DNA of 64,000 nt, taken from assembly GCA_017506865.1 (NCBI GenBank), contig JAFCMP010000023.1:1-64000 (forward strand), in the 5' to 3' direction. Below are positions 58,575 through 64,000 of the stretch, piece after piece (position 1 is the first letter of the stretch; each line of letters opens with the position of its first letter). Both the position numbers and the translations under genes were made by a program. The DNA is from Tribonema minus (lineage: Eukaryota; Sar; Xanthophyceae; Tribonematales; Tribonemataceae). Under the pieces are notes generated by a model. It did not search any database, had not been told where the DNA came from, and worked only from the letters and a program-made list of their open reading frames with translations.

Positions 58575-59647
58575 CACCCGCGCCAGCGCTGAGACAGGCG
58601 GCGCTCGCGCTGCGCTGCGCCGCGGCGCCGCGGCAGGCGTCGCGGTACGCGCGCTTGAGCCACTGGTACATGCGCTCCTCGCGCCGTTCCGCGATGTCGT
58701 GGTCGGGGTAGCGCACGTGCTCGCGCAGCGCGCGCGCCATAGCGGCGCGCCCGATCCTCTCCGGCTGCGCGCGCGGCGGCGCGCCCTCCGCGTCCGCCAG
58801 CACGTCCGTCGCGCACGCGCTCAGGATGACGTGCACGCGCTGCTGCCAGGAGCCGTCTGTGGCCACCGCGCAGAGCCCGGTGACGTAGACAAGGAATGGG
58901 GCTGCTGGGTGCGCGGGTCGCGCGGCGCGCGGCTGGATGCTGGTGCTTGCGCTGGGGTGCTCCTGCACCGCTGGGGAAGATGCTGCCGCTGCGGGTCAGC
59001 ACACAGCGGCCGCAGAACAGCAAGGCAGTGCATTTATCGTGCAAAATCAGGTGCGTGGATGTCGTGGCATGTGGTGTGCTCTTGTTTGGTGGGGGGCGCA
59101 AGTGCGGATGATAGCCAAGGTCAGTGGATCAAGCAGTGACTCAAACATTTTCTTTGTTGCCTTTCCAGAAACCGAACGAATGATTGCCGCTGGGTGCTGC
59201 ACCTACTTACAAATGCATGTCAGCTGTGCTCACCATCTGAAAGGTTTTGAGAGTCCTGTCCAGAAGCGGTGACGAGCAAACTTGCCCTGCTCGGCTGGCC
59301 TTGTTGCTCCAGCTCACGCTCTTCTGCCTGCCGCAATCGGCTCACCTTTTTGGCGATGTGCATACACCACTGGTGATGGTTGTAAAGATCTAAACATACT
59401 GGTATCGCAGCCTCATAGCTTGATCCCATGCAGCCAGCTACCGTCTTGATCTGCAGAACGTAAGGATCACCGCCAGCACAGTCGTTAATATGCAAGCGCG
59501 ACTCCGACGGTGGCCACACAAGAACACATTGGCGCTCACCTCTGCGCGAAGCTCGCCCCGTCTCAGAGTCTGTGCTGTCTTGGCCTTCAGCGATTTTCCG
59601 TCACTGAGGCCATTTGCGATCGCTTTAGGCGACTCATCCAGTCTCAT
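57629..59647 (-). CDS. Unknown protein with a polyglycine tract
   Basis: A four-exon model in minus order, 59647-59540, 59450-59346, 58962-58291 and 57991-57629, gives 415 residues with all phases zero. I do not recognise it. Exon 1 opens MRLDESPKAIANGLSDG; exon 2 holds EAAIPVCLDLYNHHQW. Exon 3 has a helical, charged block (ERREERMYQWLKRAYRDA), about 40 glycines with serine, then LTRAEAAAMLEGNDYVRQN and LNIPALARALRELD. Exon 4 is alanine-rich and ends in a basic tail (ARRWRRRW). Donors GTGAGC and GTGAGG and CAG acceptors are present. The start of exon 3 has an alternative acceptor nearby. The gene stops 254 bp before the ATG of the b5 reductase gene, same strand. Exon 3 is the safest part. Confidence 0.5.
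58472..58575. repeat. (GCC)n / (CCG)n trinucleotide repeat coding polyglycine
   Basis: About 33 trinucleotides with a few substitutions inside exon 3 of the unknown gene. Read on the minus strand they code glycine interrupted by serine, so the frame is kept. Confidence 0.85.
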
Positions 59648-61059
59648 GTCAGCACTCCAGCATGAATAATGAATCGGCAAACTCCGGCAGCAACCGACGG
59701 CAGTTTTGCCGAGGGTGCGGTTTTTTCGCTGCCGGCGCAGTTTGGGGGTCGACTAAAGAGGGGCAGCTAGTAGTGCAACTAGCTGGCTGTGAAGGCGATG
59801 GAGGAGCAAGCTTCTCCTTGTAGAACCTGGTGCAGAAGCTGAAACCTTCGCCAGATCTAGCAAAAGGGTGTCAAGTACTTCCCGCACACTCATTTGCAGC
59901 TCACTCCGGTTGCTGTGGCGGGCGCTGCTGCCAATTTCGGCTGTACGGCGAAGGGCACAGGCCTGGGAGACGCGTGTACTGAGTGCTGATAGTTGCAGCT
60001 CAAACGCACATGGATACTATCTGCTTGACGCGCGTCAGGTACAGAGATATTCCCATCTGCAGGTATTTGTGAGCAAAAGCTGTCCGGCAAAGAGGTCAGT
60101 CACGGCACTTCGCAACAAGGCAGGCAGTCTGCTTGTGCATCCGATCTCAGTGTGACACCATAATTTCAAGTTGTGCAGTGCAACAAAGCAAGAGCGGCAT
60201 CGAATTGCATTTCAACCCTGTTGACGTTGAGTACCCGTGTCGAAGCGCCAGGGCGTCGTGGAGTAGCACCATGGTCGTCGTTGACATGCTGTTCTGCTCA
60301 GACCCCCTTTCGGTATTCATTTGCTGGCCAATAGGACGCCTGTAACTGATTTGACTAATTCTCCTTGATGGCAGCGGACCGCAGTTGCTGGCGCTGACAT
60401 TGTTTGTTATGTAGTCAAGTGGAGACATGAAGTCACCCCAATGCTTAAGAAGTGCGTAACCATGCTTGGAAGCAATAATGTGCATTTCAGCGACATTTCC
60501 ACCATAATGATTGTCGTCGCAACATGCAGCAGCCTGCACGCCACTGTGCTCATTGAAGCGACAGCGCGGACTACCACGAGCCCTTGAGTATCATGACATT
60601 TACATGCACAACTACAGCTGATGAATAATTTTAAACATTTGTGTGCTGCGGTACAGGCGCTCAGCAGGCTGCAGGCCTTCCTTGACAAACAGCAAGCTCA
60701 ATAGAGTCATCAGCCAACAAATGGGCGCCGGGGATCACAATGAACTGTCAAACATTGATTGTGTGCTGGTGGTGGTGCGCAAGAGAACACAGCGAACTAT
60801 CAACAATGAATTCTGTGCTGATGGTGATGTCCAAGCGAAGCGCAGTGTGAGCTACGGGCACCGTTTCCTTGATGTACTTGTAAACACCGTAGCAGATGAC
60901 GTGTGATAAGCAACATATCAATACATCAAGCATTGCCGGTGGCTGCAAACGCTGATCGGGAGCTGTACCCGCCTGCATCGAGCCCGCTAGCAATAGAACG
61001 AGCAGTGTCACTAACCGCGTGCATTCAGCTCTGGTTGTCGGATGCAATGCCAGTTACAT
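59648..61059. other. AT-richer intergenic stretch
   Basis: Base composition is visibly less GC-rich than in the rest of the window. An ORF at 60147-60485 (-), about 112 residues, opens MHIIASKHGYALLKH and has no recognisable family; it may be chance. No RNA gene was recognised. Confidence 0.4.
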
Positions 61060-61494
61060 CTACGGCTTGATCGCACCAAAGACAATTGAAACCCACTTAG
61101 GCAGGTATTGGGCGGAGACCATCACGAGGCAAACCAAGGCGAGCCTATAGTCCAGCGTGCCGTTGTCCTTGACAAGTGCGGACATGTCCTTGGTGAGTTT
61201 GGACACATTTTCAGTGAGTTGGGACACATCCTCGGAAAGCTTGTCTTGCGTCGTTGAAAACTCGTCCTGCTTCGTGCTGAGTGTCAAAAACATTTCCTCC
61301 TGCCTGCGCAGAGACTCCTTTGTTGCCTCCTCCCGCCTGCGCAGGGACTCGTTGAGCGCGGTTTGAATGGTGAAGTTGAGGAGCTTGCCCTCGGCCTCAA
61401 TCTTTTTGGTTGAGGCGAGCCCGGCGTCACTATCGCCATCGCCATCGGGGATGAGGGGGTGAGGATCGTGGTCATTGTCGGAGGAAGCGGTCAT
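61060..61494 (-). CDS. Small coiled-coil protein with C-terminal membrane segment
   Basis: From the first in-frame ATG (61494) 144 residues follow. An acidic front (DNDHDPHP, DGDGDSDAG) leads into a long heptad-like helix (SLRRREEATKESLRRQEEM, LSEDVSQLTENVSKLTKDM) and one hydrophobic segment (LALVCLVMVSAQYLPKWV) near the C-terminus. The frame stays open upstream to 61578 without ATG, and a CTGCAG there could be an acceptor, so an upstream exon may exist. The regular repeated pattern argues for a real protein. The layout recalls tail-anchored coiled-coil proteins, but I assign no family or function. Codon use is less GC-biased than in neighbouring genes. Confidence 0.55.
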   Translation of the reverse strand: MTASSDNDHDPHPLIPDGDGDSDAGLASTKKIEAEGKLLNFTIQTALNESLRRREEATKESLRRQEEMFLTLSTKQDEFSTTQDKLSEDVSQLTENVSKLTKDMSALVKDNGTLDYRLALVCLVMVSAQYLPKWVSIVFGAIKP

Positions 61495-62727
61495 CCATAA
61501 AGCCTTGTGGCGGCGGTGCCTGGTCTTGACGCCAGCCCCAGCAAAGGCAGCAAGCACCCCCTGCAGTAGCAGCAGCACACGCGCGTTGCGTCAGCTTTTC
61601 TTGGGACTCCACATGCATGTCAGAATGCTGTCGAGGACGGCAGCATAAACTACCAGACTTCTGGTTTTTCACATCTGAAGCCATGCAGCTGCAGAGGGGT
61701 TTCAGCGTACACCTCTCGACTTGCATTTTTCAACAAGAATGCTGCTTAGCGTCGTCGCACTGGAAGTGAAGTGCAGTGTGAGGTGCAGGTGGCGGCAAGC
61801 TACACCAAGAGGGGATGACTGACTCTGACAGAAGCAGGGCACACAGAAAAGAGCTCATGATTGAAAGCAAGGAAAAACAAACACAAATTCTCGATCGCGG
61901 CTTTCACAGATGCAGATCAACAGTCAGGGCTTTGCAGCAATGGTGCACAATTCTTCGGAGCAAAATAATCAACATTCTGGTTTGAGAAGGCTGCTGCAAC
62001 ACACACATGCTACCGCGCTGCTGAACCCAACTCTGCTCTGTAGCTATTTGCCGTTTGCTTTGTAGCTTGACAACGTACATTCTGCTGCGAAGTTCTGACT
62101 TATCCTAGAGTCAGTCGCTGTGGAGCGCAGGCTGGCTAGGCGCCCACCAAAACCGTTGCACACATCGATGCCAAGGGCAACGCAACACGCCGACCCCAGC
62201 AACCTCATCATGCTGGTGATGAATACGGATAATGACAGAGGTGACAGCAAGCGCTGTGCAGTGTGTGGGCCTTTTACGTACATTTTATTCTGCAAGGGAC
62301 TTCAACAACTTGAACTTTGACGGTGAAAGTGACGCTGACGCTGTCCGCTCTAGTGGCGCCAGCCATAGATGCCGCGCCTCACAAGATGTGGCCAGCAGCA
62401 GCCCTGCGCCTTGTCCCTCTGCGCGCAAAAACCTTTGTAGAAAGTTTTTGCAGTGCCCCAGGCACACACGATTGAAGTTGATTCTGAAGGGACTTCAACA
62501 ACTTTCTAAAGACAACAAAAAGGGTGCAGCACAAGAGACCAGTGTCCCGACTGACAGGCCAGTAGCGATAAGGACCGCCAAGGCGCAGGTAGTTCTGATC
62601 ATGAACAGAAGGCGCCAATATTACTCAGAGCGGGCAACACGGAACAGGAACAACAGCGAAGAAACAAGGGGAGTGGTATTTACATCTGGTATCAACACAC
62701 GCGCCATGCACGACCGCGTGCGCGCGC
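61495..62727. other. Intergenic stretch, no confident gene
   Basis: Less GC-rich sequence between two minus-strand genes. A minus ORF at about 62207-62044 starts like a signal peptide (MMRLLGSACCVALG) but is short. A + strand ORF at 62232-62768 covers repeats and the antisense of the RING exon and is not taken as a gene. Confidence 0.4.
62296..62513. repeat. Direct repeat AGGGACTTCAACAACTT
   Basis: The 17-bp sequence occurs at about 62297-62313 and again at about 62489-62505, preceded by CTGCA and TCTGA respectively. Both copies belong to a family of ACTTCAA-type motifs scattered over the window. Confidence 0.75.
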
Positions 62728-63437
62728 TCAGAACACAACGGGCAGCAGGCTGGTGCGGCCATCCCTGAATGCCGTCGGCAGCGGGTCTGTCGTCGTCGTC
62801 TCCGCGCGGCACAGGGGGCACGTCCGTTCCCGCTCCAGCCACTCTGAATCACGCGAAGCGAAGGACACGTGCAGCACGGGATTAGCAAACTGCAAGCGGA
62901 AGCAGACGTAGCACGACGACAAGCTCTCTGCATGTGGGCAGTGGTTGTTTGTATGCAGCTGGTCACCTAGAGCTGTACAATCCTTTGACTCATTTCCATC
63001 CAGACCTGCCGATGCGCGTGCGAGGTGCGCGCCTGTGCCCGAAGCAACAGCTGCCCCGACAAACGAGATCAACCAGAACATGTTTGCGCACGCATGGCAT
63101 CAGCGTGCGCCGCGGTGGATGGCCGCTGTGCCTCACAACAGTTCCATTCATGGCGTGCTTGCGGCCGTGCATACCTACATGAAAACGAATCAAAAGATCG
63201 TAGAGATCTAGGTGACAAGGGATGGTTAGCCGCAAGTGCCTTCCACCATTAACCGTGGTCGCCGCTGCAGCAGCAGTTGGCCACGAGTCAAACAGTACCA
63301 CCGCATCCACTAGTCAAGAAGACTTACGTGTGCTACATACCTGCTAGGCAGACCTCGCAGAACATGTGGTCGCAGGGCAGCTTGACGGGCTGCGTCATGG
63401 CCTCGTAGCAGATGCTGCAGTCGCCGGCCGCTTGCGC
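62728..63437 (-). CDS. RNFT-like RING-finger E3 ubiquitin ligase, C-terminal exons (partial)
   Basis: Two exons, 63437-63341 and 62843-62728, join in phase to about 70 residues ending at TGA. They form a complete C3HC4 RING: CSIC, 11 residues, CDHMFCEVC, then WLERERTCPLC. The wording LPCDHMFCEVC and WLERERTCPLCR is closest to RNFT1/RNFT2, multi-pass membrane E3 ligases with the RING at the C-terminus. The transmembrane part should lie upstream, in unidentified exons in 63438-64000 or beyond the window. The RING would recruit an E2 enzyme and transfer ubiquitin at the ER membrane. The C-terminal tail is short (TDPLPTAFRDGRTS). RING identity is sure; RNFT membership is probable. Confidence 0.8.
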
Positions 63438-64000
63438 CTGCGGCCGCGGCAGAAAAGCAGCAGGCGCACATGGTGATCATCAGCTCTGGCGTGCCGCAGA
63501 GAGAAGTGGCGTTTGCGGCGCTGCCTGGCACGCATGGCTATGCTTTTGGTGAATCCGTGTTGGAATCGAGGTTTCCAGCTGTGCAAAGCTGCAACGGTAG
63601 ATGAGCAGCAGGCAGTTTGGGCACAACTCAATGCTGCCGTGAAGATGGCGCAGAGCGTTACATGCACTGCACTTTTTGAATGCTGACATCAAGCACCTAC
63701 GGTGGACCAGATGGTACACCCCCCACCCATCCCTGGATGAGAGCGATAGACACAAATTGTCACACATCGTGACAAGAAAGCCCTTGCCAAATTCAGCAGT
63801 GCACTGGTGACGCGCCGCTTCAAGTTGAAGTGTGCTCAATGCCAGCTCCCCCCCCCCCCCTGCCAAATATTTGAGCAAAGCGTCACCCTCGGGGCGAAGC
63901 AGCAACCCCCAGATTCACAGACTCGCAGCGCCTCGTGATGAGGCTGTCGCAGTGGCAGCCCAGGCGCCCTGCGCGAGCGCGGCCGCGTGGCGCGGCTCTC
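63438..64000. other. Window edge upstream of the RING exons
   Basis: Presumed intron and possibly a further upstream exon of the RING gene near the window end (64000 to about 63925), where the composition rises in GC, but frame and splice sites could not be fixed. A short C run lies at about 63849-63860. Confidence 0.3.

Noticed and set aside
1-64000. LTR, LINE or DNA-transposon coding regions
   Set aside because: No reverse transcriptase, integrase, transposase or capsid motif was seen in any frame.

Overview
This is a GC-rich, intron-rich nuclear window from a unicellular eukaryote, most likely an alga. The lineage is an inference: a plant-type fusion of an FAD amine-oxidase domain to cyclopropane-fatty-acid synthase, alanine-rich inserts, some GC-AG introns and short CCCTAA tracts would fit a haptophyte or another secondary alga, but nothing here proves it. 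No bacterial operon, virus-like element or transposase was recognised. Exon models were built by hand from protein similarity and splice phase; in all multi-exon models the listed exons sum to a whole number of codons.

Layout: 235-7979 (+) 3' part of the FAD oxidase/CFA synthase gene; 9956-10555 (-) mitochondrial ribosomal protein bL27; 11870-12234 a large inverted repeat holding three palindromes; 12838-16282 (+) major-facilitator transporter; 17250-19508 (+) L7Ae/RPP38-like RNA-binding protein; 20648-22962 (+) CutA; 24091-32498 (-) CC2D1/Lgd homologue (11 exons, about 932 aa). This gene is divergent from 32998-49035 (+), a 19-exon gene for a 1393-aa PH-PH-PH-PDZ-PH-coiled coil-CH-EF-hand protein. 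Then 50702-57375 (-) NADH-cytochrome b5 reductase with a 15-nt microexon and a 5S rRNA gene inside one intron; 57629-59647 (-) unknown polyglycine protein; 61060-61494 (-) small coiled-coil/TM ORF; 62728-63437 (-) C-terminal RING of an RNFT-like E3 ligase.

The genes form no obvious single pathway. Several concern membranes (CFA synthase, MFS, PH scaffold, CC2D1/ESCRT, RING-TM ligase) and mitochondria (bL27, b5 reductase).

The most unusual signal is in the introns. In at least six introns of four genes the exon end together with its 5' splice site has been copied into the neighbouring intron, up to six extra degenerate times. Many units carry an AG|GT that could serve as donor or acceptor. 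Other introns carry telomere-like CCCTAA tracts, two of them flanked by direct copies of AGGT-containing sequence, and long pure-C tracts stand where polypyrimidine tracts are expected. Together these suggest a genome actively growing introns by tandem duplication and end-joining, which is the candidate undescribed phenomenon here.
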